8,904 nt of DNA from Deltaproteobacteria bacterium. GTDB taxonomy: Bacteria > Desulfobacterota > Binatia > Binatales > Binataceae. The position numbers and the translations under genes are program-made. Shown here one piece after another: positions 1 to 7,125 of the stretch (positions are counted from its first letter, which is position 1; every line of letters begins with the position of its first letter). The notes below the pieces were generated by a model that searched no databases, had not been told where the DNA came from, and worked only from the letters and a program-made list of their open reading frames with translations. The stretch covers positions 1 to 8,904 of the forward strand of contig JAJXYM010000281.1 in NCBI GenBank assembly GCA_021780585.1, given 5' to 3'.

Positions 1-104
1 GCGATTACGCCAAGGTCTTTGCGGCCGGGTTCGTTGCGCAGGCCGGCCGCGACGCCGGCGAAACGGAAGCCGCGCACCACGGCGGGTTCGAGTCGTACGT
101 CCAT
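1..104 (-). CDS. argJ: ArgJ, glutamate N-acetyltransferase / N-acetylglutamate synthase, N-terminal fragment
   Basis: Only the first 34 codons lie in the window; the gene runs off the left edge. Reading leftward from the ATG at 102-104 gives MDVRLEPAVVRGFRFAGVAA, followed by GLRNEPGRKDLGVI. The GFRFAGVAAG...GRKDL pattern is the signature N-terminus of ArgJ, which moves the acetyl group from N-acetylornithine to glutamate in cyclic arginine synthesis and in some species also makes N-acetylglutamate from acetyl-CoA. ArgJ is cleaved autocatalytically at an internal Thr that would lie outside this window, so mono- or bifunctionality cannot be judged. The start is backed by a good Shine-Dalgarno sequence at 109-114. 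It lies 62 bp downstream of secA, an order known from Geobacter-type Deltaproteobacteria. Identification rests on a short but distinctive stretch. Confidence 0.85.
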   Translation of the reverse strand, partial: MDVRLEPAVVRGFRFAGVAAGLRNEPGRKDLGVI

Positions 105-108
105 CGAT

Positions 109-114
109 ACCTCC
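109..114 (-). promoter_or_regulatory. Ribosome binding site of argJ
   Basis: On the minus strand this reads GGAGGT, four bases before the ATG at 102-104. It is a near-consensus Shine-Dalgarno sequence and supports the chosen argJ start. Confidence 0.7.
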
Positions 115-166
115 GGGCGTCGATCTAACATGCGCGGCGGCGACATTCGACCGCCGTCACGCGGCT

Positions 167-2836
167 TCATTTACCGTGGCAGCGTTTGAATTTCTTGCCC
201 GAGCCGCAGGGGCACGGATCGTTGCGGCCGACCTTGTCGGCTTCGCGCTTGACGGTCGCGGCGCCCTGATCGACGGGCTGGTCGCCGTGGCTCATCACGA
301 CCTTTTGCGGACGCGCCTGCGGCTCCTCGATCTGGCGCACGTCCTGCTCGCGCCGCACCTGCACGGAAAAGACCTTTTCGACGACGTCCTGGCGCAGCGC
401 GCGCATCAGCGCCTCGAACATCGTGAAGCCTTCCTTCTGATACTCGACCAGCGGATTTTTCTGGCCGTATCCGCGCAGGCCGATTCCCTCCTTGAGATGG
501 TCCATCGCGAGCAGATGGTCCTTCCAGAGGGCGTCGAGCGTCTGCAGCATCACGATCTTCTCGATCTGCCGCATCACCGGTTCGGTGAATTCGGTCTCGC
601 GTTCGTCGTACAGCGCCTTGACGCGTTCGGCGGCGAGATCGATCAGGTTTTCCGGGACGTTGAGCTCGGCGGCGTCGCGGAAGTTGGGGCGGAACTTGAA
701 TTGCTGGAAGAAGGCGTCCTCGATCTCCTTCCATTCCCAGTTGGCCGGCTCCTTGTCGGGATCGGCGTGGGCGGCGACGATTTCGCCGACCAGCTCGCCG
801 GACATTTCAAGGATATCCTCCTTGAGCGGCGCGCCGGAAAGCAGCTCGCGGCGGCGATGGTAGACGACCTCGCGCTGCTTGTTCATCACGTCGTCGTATT
901 CGAGCAGATGCTTGCGGATGTCGAAGTTGTGCGCCTCGACTTTTTTCTGCGCGTTTTCGATCGCGCGCGAGATCCAGCGATGCTCGATCGGGACGCCGTC
1001 GTCCATCCCGATCCGGCCCATCAGGCCCTTGAGCCGATCGGCGCCGAAAATCCGCAGCAGGTCGTCCTCGAGCGAGAGGAAAAAACGCGACGAGCCGGGG
1101 TCGCCCTGGCGTCCCGAACGGCCGCGCAACTGATTGTCGATGCGGCGCGATTCGTGCCGTTCGGTGCCGAGAATATGCAGTCCGCCGGCTTTGAGCACCG
1201 CTTCGCGTTCGGCCGCGCAGTGCGCGCGATAGCGCTCGCTCGCCGCCGCGAATTTCTCGTCCGCCGGATCGCGCGTGCCGGCCTCGGCCGCGGCCAGCCC
1301 ATCGGGATTTCCGCCCAGCACGATATCCGTGCCGCGACCCGCCATGTTGGTCGATATCGTGACCGCGCCGAGCCGTCCCGCCTGCGCGACGATCTCCGCC
1401 TCGCGCTCGTGGTTCTTGGCGTTGAGCACGTGATGGCGCACGCCGGTCTTCTTGAGCTGCGCGGCGACCCGCTCGGATTTTTCGATCGAAATCGTGCCGA
1501 CCAGCACTGGCTGTCCGCGCTCGTGGCAATCGCGAATCTCCTCGATCACGGCGTCGAACTTCTCCTGCTCGGTCAGGTAGACGACGTCGTGATGGTCGGC
1601 GCGGACCATCGGCCGGTTGGTCGGAATCACCGCGACGTCGAGGTTGTAGATTTCCTTGAATTCCTGCGCCTCGGTGTCGGCCGTGCCGGTCATCCCGGCC
1701 AGCTTCGCGTACATGCGGAAATAATTCTGGAAGGTGATCGTCGCCAGCGTCTGGTTCTCGGATTCGATCTTGACGTTTTCCTTCGCCTCGATCGCCTGAT
1801 GCAGCCCGTCGCTCCAGCGCCGTCCCGGCATCAGCCGCCCGGTGAACTCATCGACGATCACCACCTGCCCGTCGCGCACCACGTAATCGACGTCGCGCTT
1901 GAACAGCGCGTGCGCCTTGAGCCCCTGGTTCGCGTGATGGAGCAGCAGGATATTGCGCGGATCGTATAGATTCTCGACCCCCAGCAACTGCTCGACCCGG
2001 GTCACGCCATCCTCGGTCAGCGCGACGGTGCGCAACTTCTCATCGACCGTGTAATGCTCCTCGGGACGCAGCCGCGGAATCACCCGATCGACCACATAAT
2101 AGGTGTCGGTCGATTCCTCGGAGGCGCCCGAGATGATCAGCGGCGTGCGCGCCTCGTCGATCAGAATTGAATCGACCTCGTCGACGATCGCGAATTCGTG
2201 CGCCCGCTGCACGTAATCGTCGAGGTTGAATTTCATGTTGTCGCGCAGATAGTCGAAGCCGAATTCGTTGTTCTGGCCGTAGGTGATATCGCAGGCGTAC
2301 GCGGCCTTGCGCTCGGCGTCGCCCAGGCCGTGCACGACCACGCCGACGCTCAGGCCGAGGAAATTGTAGACGCGCCCCATCCATTCGGAGTCGCGCCGGG
2401 CGAGATAGTCGTTCACCGTCACGACGTGCACGCCGCGTCCGCCGAGCGCGTTGAGCACGGCCGGCAGCGTCGCCACCAGCGTCTTGCCCTCGCCGGTTTT
2501 CATCTCGGCGATCTTGCCGTGATGGAGCACCATGCCGCCGATTAGCTGCACGTCGAAATGGCGCTGGCCAAGCGTGCGCTTCGCCGCTTCGCGCACCACG
2601 GCGAAGATTTCGGGCAGCGCCTCGTCCATCGCGTCGGCGCGCGCCTCGCGCTCCTCGAGCGCGCCGATCCGCTCCTTCCAATCCGCCACGCGGGCCCGCA
2701 GCCCGTCATCGTCGAGCGCCGCGATCTCCGGCTCGAGCCGGTTGATTTGATTGACGACGGGGCGCATCCGTTTCAATTCCCGATCGTTGCGGGAGCCGAA
2801 CATCTTGCGCGCGACTAGGGTCAGCGATGATGCCAT
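167..2836 (-). CDS. secA: Protein translocase subunit SecA
   Basis: This is the complete 889-residue ATPase motor that drives unfolded preproteins through the SecYEG channel, working at the cytoplasmic face of the inner membrane. Visible in order are the N-terminal FGSRNDRELKRMRP segment (13-26), Walker A TGEGKT at 114-119, the Walker B region VDEVDS at 218-223, a preprotein-crosslinking domain around 235-385, NBD2 with the QLRGRSGRQGDPG helicase motif (569-581), the helical scaffold/wing region (about 620-830), and the C-terminal SecB/lipid-binding zinc motif with C875, C877, C886 and H887. All key residues are intact and the length is normal. The start gives the family's expected short lead before MFGSRND, but no clear Shine-Dalgarno precedes it; an internal ATG at residue 12 is the alternative and is no better supported. 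It lies 96 bp after murI, so it may have its own promoter, and it is followed by argJ. Confidence 0.98.
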   Translation of the reverse strand: MASSLTLVARKMFGSRNDRELKRMRPVVNQINRLEPEIAALDDDGLRARVADWKERIGALEEREARADAMDEALPEIFAVVREAAKRTLGQRHFDVQLIGGMVLHHGKIAEMKTGEGKTLVATLPAVLNALGGRGVHVVTVNDYLARRDSEWMGRVYNFLGLSVGVVVHGLGDAERKAAYACDITYGQNNEFGFDYLRDNMKFNLDDYVQRAHEFAIVDEVDSILIDEARTPLIISGASEESTDTYYVVDRVIPRLRPEEHYTVDEKLRTVALTEDGVTRVEQLLGVENLYDPRNILLLHHANQGLKAHALFKRDVDYVVRDGQVVIVDEFTGRLMPGRRWSDGLHQAIEAKENVKIESENQTLATITFQNYFRMYAKLAGMTGTADTEAQEFKEIYNLDVAVIPTNRPMVRADHHDVVYLTEQEKFDAVIEEIRDCHERGQPVLVGTISIEKSERVAAQLKKTGVRHHVLNAKNHEREAEIVAQAGRLGAVTISTNMAGRGTDIVLGGNPDGLAAAEAGTRDPADEKFAAASERYRAHCAAEREAVLKAGGLHILGTERHESRRIDNQLRGRSGRQGDPGSSRFFLSLEDDLLRIFGADRLKGLMGRIGMDDGVPIEHRWISRAIENAQKKVEAHNFDIRKHLLEYDDVMNKQREVVYHRRRELLSGAPLKEDILEMSGELVGEIVAAHADPDKEPANWEWKEIEDAFFQQFKFRPNFRDAAELNVPENLIDLAAERVKALYDERETEFTEPVMRQIEKIVMLQTLDALWKDHLLAMDHLKEGIGLRGYGQKNPLVEYQKEGFTMFEALMRALRQDVVEKVFSVQVRREQDVRQIEEPQARPQKVVMSHGDQPVDQGAATVKREADKVGRNDPCPCGSGKKFKRCHGK

Positions 2837-2932
2837 GGTGTGCGATTCAACTCGGAAGGAGGCCGCGCCCGCATCCGGGGCGATTTTATTCGACCAATTC
2901 TAGCGCACGGCGCGCGCGATTGCAGCGCCGCG
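2837..2932 (-). promoter_or_regulatory. murI-secA intergenic region with weak candidate promoter
   Basis: This 96-bp gap contains the most AT-rich patch nearby. On the minus strand a TAGAAT hexamer (2897-2902) resembles a -10 box and is followed by GGTCGAATAAAATCG; no convincing -35 is seen at the usual spacing. A 6-bp inverted repeat (2908-2913 with 2925-2930, 11-base loop) lies just after the murI stop, but no T-run follows, so it is not a convincing intrinsic terminator. The region plausibly carries a secA promoter; this is inferred from gap size and composition only. Confidence 0.25.
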
Positions 2933-3838
2933 CTAGCGCTCGATCCGCACGGCGGATTCGACTTGCGGCCCCAGGAAACGCCGGCCCACCCGCACGAAGC
3001 GGTCGGGCGTCTCGGTGACGAAAAAGCTCCGCGCGCCCGCGCCCGCCGTGCGCCGTCCGAGCCCCAGCGCCCGCAGCCGGCCGCGCACGGCCTGCGCCGT
3101 CGCCGTCGCCGAATCGACGATCCTGACCCGCGGCCCCAGCACCCGCGCGAACATCGCCCGGAGCAGCGGATAATGCGTGCAACCCAGCAGCAGCGTGTCG
3201 ATTCCGCTCGCCTTCAGGCTCGCCAGATAATGGGCGACGGTGCGCTCGGCGATTTCGTTGTCGGTCCAGCCCTCCTCGACCAGCGGAACCAGCAGCGGAC
3301 AGGCGCGGGTGTAAATCTCCGCGCGCGGACGCAACCGCTGGATCGCCCGCGTGTAGGCGCCCGACGCGACCGTCGCCTCGGTGCCGATCACGCCGATTTT
3401 GCCGCTGCGCGAGGCGGCGGCGGCCGCGGCCGCGCCCGGCTCGATCACGCCGATCACGGGCGCCATCGTGCCGCGCGCGATCTCCTCCAGCGCGACCGCG
3501 CTCGAAGTGTTGCACGCCACCACCAGCATCTTGATTCCCTTGGCCAGCAGGAACTCGGTGTTCTCGCGCGAGTAGCGCACGATCACCTCGTTCGATTTGC
3601 TGCCGTAGGGCAGGCGCGCGGTGTCGCCGAGATAGATGAAGTCCTCGCCGGGCATCAGCGCGATCAATTCCTTGAGCACGGTGAGTCCGCCGATTCCGGA
3701 ATCGAAGACGCCGATCGGCCGGACGCGTCCGTCGGCCGCATGGCGCGCGGCGCGGCCGTCGCCCGCCGCGGGTTGCGCCGTCCGCGTTCGGCGAACGCCG
3801 CCCGCGGCCGGGATTGTCGGATTTTTCCGCGCCGCCAT
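2933..3838 (-). CDS. murI: Glutamate racemase MurI
   Basis: This enzyme interconverts L- and D-glutamate without a cofactor and supplies D-Glu for peptidoglycan. The 301-residue product shows the two-cysteine racemase fold: IGVFDSGIGGLTVL at 42-55 with D46, LGDTARLPYGSKS at 70-82, VVACNTSSA at 106-114 with catalytic C109, and LLGCTHYPLL at 217-226 with catalytic C220 and H222. About 40 Ala/Arg/Gly-rich residues precede the conserved domain, longer than in most MurI proteins. No alternative ATG or GTG lies between residue 1 and the domain, so the extension appears genuine unless a rarer start is used. A run of seven Ala follows EPG at 133-135. The start is 4 bp after the stop of the SPL-like gene, so it is probably co-transcribed with the upstream cluster. 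Confidence 0.96.
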   Translation of the reverse strand: MAARKNPTIPAAGGVRRTRTAQPAAGDGRAARHAADGRVRPIGVFDSGIGGLTVLKELIALMPGEDFIYLGDTARLPYGSKSNEVIVRYSRENTEFLLAKGIKMLVVACNTSSAVALEEIARGTMAPVIGVIEPGAAAAAAASRSGKIGVIGTEATVASGAYTRAIQRLRPRAEIYTRACPLLVPLVEEGWTDNEIAERTVAHYLASLKASGIDTLLLGCTHYPLLRAMFARVLGPRVRIVDSATATAQAVRGRLRALGLGRRTAGAGARSFFVTETPDRFVRVGRRFLGPQVESAVRIER

Positions 3839-3842
3839 CGCG

Positions 3843-4937
3843 TCAGCTTCCCCGCGCCAGCCGCGCGCCCAGGGCGGCCGGCGTCGGCGCGGCCTCGCCC
3901 AGCACGCGCCGATACATCCCCGCGCCCTCCATGCACAGATAGACTTTGGTTGCCGAACGCTCGCGCGCGATCCGCTCGTTCAGCGCCGCGTAAAGGCGCA
4001 TCCGCAGGGGCGCGAAGGCGCGGTATCGTCCGTCCGGCGCGAGCACCTCCTCGCCGACCAGCAGCGGATCGCGCGGGAAGCGCCGGCGCGCCGCCGCGCG
4101 CAGCCCCGGCGTCATCCGCAGGCCGCCGAGACTGAAGAAATCGATCCGCGCCGCCGGAACCGACGCGAACAGTTCATCGAGCAGAGCGGCGTAATCCCCC
4201 GCGGCGCCCTCGTACGCGATTATCGGATCGAGATGGAACCCGACGCGGTAACCGGCCGCGAGCACCCGCCGCGCCGCCGCGATTCGCGCCGCCGGCGCGG
4301 CCGTTCCAAGTTCGCTCGAGCGATAGACGCGATCCGGCGAGAGCGTCCATGACACCAGCGTCCGGCCGCGCGGATCGATCGCGAGCAAATTTTCGATCTC
4401 GTCGGTCTTGGTCTTGAATTCGAGCGTCAGATCGTCGCGCCGGGCGAAATAATCGATCAGGTCGCGACTGATCCCGGTCAGCGAATCGCAGGCCAGCGAA
4501 TCCGCCAGTTCGCCCGTGCCGATCCGGATCGGACGCTCGGCGCTGGCGCGGATCCGGTCGAGCTCGGCGAAGGCGTCGGGGTAATTCGCATAGACCTGAA
4601 AGCCCGGATTGTCGGCGACGAACTCCTGCAGGAAGCAGTAGCCGCAATCCATCGGGCAGTTGGACGCCAGCTCCATCACCAGGTAGCCGCAGCAGGCGAA
4701 TTCGTTCGCCGCCGCCGGACAGCCCATCAGGAAACGCGCGCGCCGGCGCATGATCACCATCCGCCGCTTGCCCGCCGCGAAGGAATCGGCGACGCCGGGG
4801 AGCGCGCGCGCCGCGGCCCGGCCGTCGGCGACCTCATGCACCGGCACGCCGGGCGGGAGCGCGGCGATCACGCGCCGGGCGAGCGCGCCGGTCCGCGTCG
4901 CCGCTTCGACGTAAACGGCGTCGAGTTCAAACTTCAT
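3843..4937 (-). CDS. Spore photoproduct lyase-like radical SAM protein (atypical, non-sporulation type)
   Basis: The 364-residue protein has the radical SAM cluster motif C94xxxC98xxC101 within NCPMDCGYCFLQ. It aligns along its length with Bacillus subtilis SplB as I recall that sequence, including K177 in the KTKTDEIENLL segment and the GYRVGFHLDPII...YEG stretch (229-243). SplB repairs the thymine dimer of UV-treated spores. Two SplB residues of the H-atom relay differ here: the donor Cys141 position is E143 (in RIGTGELADS), and the Tyr99 position is F102, while the Tyr97 equivalent Y100 is kept. Extra cysteines C73, C82 and C83 precede the cluster. These traits resemble the separate 'spore photoproduct lyase family protein' group found in non-spore-formers. 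The reaction and substrate are unknown. The start overlaps the upstream gene by 11 bases and a GGGGAG stretch lies 14 bases upstream. Family assignment is firm; function is not. Confidence 0.88.
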   Translation of the reverse strand: MKFELDAVYVEAATRTGALARRVIAALPPGVPVHEVADGRAAARALPGVADSFAAGKRRMVIMRRRARFLMGCPAAANEFACCGYLVMELASNCPMDCGYCFLQEFVADNPGFQVYANYPDAFAELDRIRASAERPIRIGTGELADSLACDSLTGISRDLIDYFARRDDLTLEFKTKTDEIENLLAIDPRGRTLVSWTLSPDRVYRSSELGTAAPAARIAAARRVLAAGYRVGFHLDPIIAYEGAAGDYAALLDELFASVPAARIDFFSLGGLRMTPGLRAAARRRFPRDPLLVGEEVLAPDGRYRAFAPLRMRLYAALNERIARERSATKVYLCMEGAGMYRRVLGEAAPTPAALGARLARGS

Positions 4938-5481
4938 CGTCGGTCCATCCGCTCCCCCCCGCCAGCTCCGCGATTCGCGCGAGATCGCCGGCGCGGCGCG
5001 CCAGCGCTTCGATCAGTTCGCGCAATTCCTCGCCGCCATGCGCGGCCAGTTCGATTTTCATTTCGTCGGATTCGAGCTCGCGCGGCGCGCTTACCCTGAT
5101 TCCGCGCGGCAGTCCGAGCGCCGCGATCTCCCGCGCGATCCGATCCGTCGTCCGCGCCAGCCGCGGGTAGCGCATCACGCGCAGCGCCGCCAATAGCGCG
5201 CTGGCGCGGCCCGGCGCCGACCCGGCTCCGTCAAGTATCCGCCGGAGCTCCGCGCGGGCAAGAATCGCCTGAGCCGGCGCGGCCTCGCGCACGGAAATTT
5301 CATCGATCAGGTCGAACGCGGCGATAAACCGCCCCGCCCGCATCCTGAGCGCCGCGGCCGTCTCCAGTAGCGCCGCGCGATCGCCGGCGTCGAGCGCGAG
5401 CCATCGCGCCAGGTGCGATTCCGGAAGATGGCGCGCCGCGGCCCACGCGCGAATCGCATCCTCGGATGCGCGCGGGTTCAT
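4927..5481 (-). CDS. Uncharacterised small protein, translationally coupled to glycosyltransferase and SPL-like genes
   Basis: I do not recognise this 184-residue protein. It looks soluble and largely helical, with many Ala, Arg, Leu and Glu residues and no signal peptide, membrane segment or cysteine. Features that look constrained rather than random are an N-terminal RHLPESHLARWLALD stretch (17-31), RAGRFIAAFDLIDEIS (48-63), a central MRYPRLARTTDRIAREIAALGLP segment (about 102-124), and a C-terminal acidic helical stretch around EELRELIEALARRAGDL (150-166). Its reality is supported by coupling: its ATG overlaps the glycosyltransferase stop in an ATGA, GAGG lies 7 bases upstream, and its last 11 bases overlap the SPL-like start. 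It may be a partner or adaptor of the radical SAM enzyme; that is inference from context only. Confidence 0.82.
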   Translation of the reverse strand: MNPRASEDAIRAWAAARHLPESHLARWLALDAGDRAALLETAAALRMRAGRFIAAFDLIDEISVREAAPAQAILARAELRRILDGAGSAPGRASALLAALRVMRYPRLARTTDRIAREIAALGLPRGIRVSAPRELESDEMKIELAAHGGEELRELIEALARRAGDLARIAELAGGSGWTDDEV

Positions 5482-6455
5482 GGCGCCGCCTCGATCACGA
5501 TCATTTCGTCGCGCCGATCGTCCCGCAGCAGCGTGCGCATCGCGTCGATCGCGCCGGCGATTTCAGCTTCCGGCGCGTCCCGCCAGGGACCACGCGCGGC
5601 ACGGCCGATACCGGCGAAAAATTCCGCCGCGGCCGAGCGGCCGCGACGCATCAGCCCCGGCGCATAGATCGCGCATTTCTCGCTCAGCGCGTCACCGACC
5701 GCCGCGCGCCGCGCCCCGGCCAGATCAGCGCGCGCGATCAGCTTCGTCAGGGCGAGAATGCGAAAGCGATCGAGCGCCGGAACGGTCGCCGAGAGCTGGC
5801 CCGGATGGCCGGCGCGGCGCGTCGCCAACGCTTCGTCGATCAGGCCGGCCTCATGCTCGATCAGGATGCGCAGCCACAAATCGTAATCCTCGGCCGCGCG
5901 CAGATCCTCGTCGAAACCGCCGGCCGCGTGAAAAGCGTCGCGCCGGATAATCGCCGCCGACGGACTGATCAGGCATACGCGGAGCGAGCGGACGAAAAGG
6001 TCGCCGGCGGCCTTGCGATGGCGCCGGGCGGGATTCACGCGCCGCCCGGCGCGGAGCCAGATTTCCTCGCACTGGGCGATCGCGCAACGCGGATTCGCGC
6101 GCATGAACGCGACTTGCCGCGCAAGCTTCTCCGCATTCCACAAATCGTCGGAATCGAGAAACGCGATCAACTCCGCCCGCGCGATCGCGACGCCGGTATT
6201 GCGCGCCGCCGCCGGGCCGCGATTTTCCGTGCGCACGACGCGCATGACCGCGCGGCCCGCGACGGCGCTGGCCGTCGCGGCGATTTCGCGCAACTCCTCC
6301 GCGGTTCCGTCGCGCGAGCCGTCGTCAACGACGATCAATTCGAAGTCCACGCCGCGCTGCGCCAGCACCGAGGCGATCGCCTCGCGCGCCATCGCACGCC
6401 GATTAAACGTGGGAATTACGACGCTGACCGCCGGCTCCATCGACGCGCCCGCCAT
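5478..6455 (-). CDS. Family 2 glycosyltransferase
   Basis: This 325-residue protein is a soluble GT-A fold enzyme expected to transfer a sugar from a nucleotide-sugar donor. Visible motifs are VSVVIPTFNR (10-19), VVDDGSRDGT (42-51), the metal- and nucleotide-binding DSD at 101-103 in LIAFLDSDDLW, and the ED-type catalytic base region AEDYDLW (188-194). The remaining C-terminal ~130 residues include RAGHPGQLS (214-222) followed by helices, with no membrane segment. Donor and acceptor cannot be told from sequence. The start at 6453-6455 lies 6 bp after the engB stop; an in-frame ATG at residue 6 (6438-6440) is also possible, since neither has a strong Shine-Dalgarno. The stop overlaps the next ATG as ATGA. 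No other polysaccharide or LPS genes are nearby, so an ordinary capsule or O-antigen role is not indicated. Confidence 0.93.
   Translation of the reverse strand: MAGASMEPAVSVVIPTFNRRAMAREAIASVLAQRGVDFELIVVDDGSRDGTAEELREIAATASAVAGRAVMRVVRTENRGPAAARNTGVAIARAELIAFLDSDDLWNAEKLARQVAFMRANPRCAIAQCEEIWLRAGRRVNPARRHRKAAGDLFVRSLRVCLISPSAAIIRRDAFHAAGGFDEDLRAAEDYDLWLRILIEHEAGLIDEALATRRAGHPGQLSATVPALDRFRILALTKLIARADLAGARRAAVGDALSEKCAIYAPGLMRRGRSAAAEFFAGIGRAARGPWRDAPEAEIAGAIDAMRTLLRDDRRDEMIVIEAAP
5489..5492 (-). promoter_or_regulatory. Ribosome binding site inside the glycosyltransferase gene, for the unknown downstream gene
   Basis: On the minus strand GAGG ends 7 bases before the ATG at 5479-5481 and lies within the last codons of the glycosyltransferase. 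With the ATGA stop/start overlap it supports translational coupling of the two genes. Confidence 0.5.
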
Positions 6456-6461
6456 TGCCGG

Positions 6462-7070
6462 TCAGGCCGCCGCGATCGGCCGTGCGCGCCGCTCGCCGGG
6501 CTTGCGCCGCGCGCCTTCGAGAATCCGCCCGCGCAGCCGCTCGATCCCTTCGCCGGTCAGCGCGGAACAGGCGATCGGCGCCGATTCGAGCGGGGCGAAG
6601 CGTTTCAGCGCGGCGGCGCGTTCGGAGTTTTTGAGCTTGTCGAATTTGGTCGCGACGACGATCAACTCGATTCCGCGCTCCCGCACCGTCGCGGCCAGTT
6701 CCAGTTCTTCGGTTTCGGGACCGCGGCGCGCGTCGATCAGAATCGCCAGCGCGGCCAGATGCGGCCGCCGTTCGAGATACTCGTGCATCAGCGCCGCGAT
6801 TTTCGCCGCCTCCGCGCGGCCCATCCGCGCGTATCCGTAGCCGGGCAGATCGACCAGCGCCAGCGCCGCGCCGACGGTAAAGAAATTCAGGCAGCGCGTG
6901 CGGCCCGGCGTCTTGCTGGTCCGCGCGAGGCCCTTCGCCTGGGCGAGCGCGTTGAGCAGCGAACTTTTGCCCACGTTCGAACGGCCGGCCAGCGCGACTT
7001 CGGCGCGGCTCCAGCGCGGGCATCCGGCGTAATCCAGGGCCGAAGCGGCAAATTCGGCGTCAAACCGCAT
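6462..7070 (-). CDS. engB: Ribosome biogenesis GTP-binding protein EngB (YsxC/YihA)
   Basis: This is an essential-type small GTPase acting in late assembly of the 50S ribosomal subunit. The 202-residue length is normal for the family. All GTPase motifs are present in order: G1 GRSNVGKSS (29-37), G2 region TSKTPGRTR (51-59) followed by the family-typical LNFF, G3 DLPGYG (74-79), G4 TKFDK (141-145; an NKxD-type base-recognition motif where many relatives have TKADK), and G5 CSAL (168-171). The C-terminus ends in a basic Arg/Lys-rich tail before RPIAAA. The start gives the expected N-terminus, with the FAASALDYAGCPR segment that binds near the G domain, although only a weak AGTGG precedes it. 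It sits 55 bp after the amidohydrolase and 6 bp before the glycosyltransferase and could head the packed engB-murI transcription unit. Confidence 0.97.
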   Translation of the reverse strand: MRFDAEFAASALDYAGCPRWSRAEVALAGRSNVGKSSLLNALAQAKGLARTSKTPGRTRCLNFFTVGAALALVDLPGYGYARMGRAEAAKIAALMHEYLERRPHLAALAILIDARRGPETEELELAATVRERGIELIVVATKFDKLKNSERAAALKRFAPLESAPIACSALTGEGIERLRGRILEGARRKPGERRARPIAAA

Positions 7071-7125
7071 CCACTATCATCTAGCATGCGCGCCGCCCTA
7101 CGCGCATCGCCGTTCCGGCGCCCGC

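Noticed and set aside
135..156. Hairpin (6-bp stem 135-140 / 151-156, 10-base loop) after secA as a terminator
   Set aside because: The stem is short and no T-run follows on the minus strand. Such GC hairpins are common by chance here, and argJ follows closely.
176..1969. Long plus-strand open frame (597 codons) antisense to secA
   Set aside because: It is the mirror of an intact secA in GC-rich DNA, where stop codons are rare on the opposite strand. Its product is low-complexity and His/Arg/Leu-rich with no recognisable domain.
2908..2930. Hairpin after murI as an intrinsic terminator
   Set aside because: The stem is only 6 bp with an 11-base loop, and TGCGCTAG rather than a T-run follows.
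2840..4135. Plus-strand open frame (431 codons) opposite murI
   Set aside because: It lies antisense to a murI with all catalytic residues. The Arg/Ala/Pro-rich product shows no domain.
3843..4937. Evidence that the host forms endospores
   Set aside because: The SPL homologue lacks key SPL residues and belongs to a type seen in non-spore-formers. No sporulation gene is nearby.
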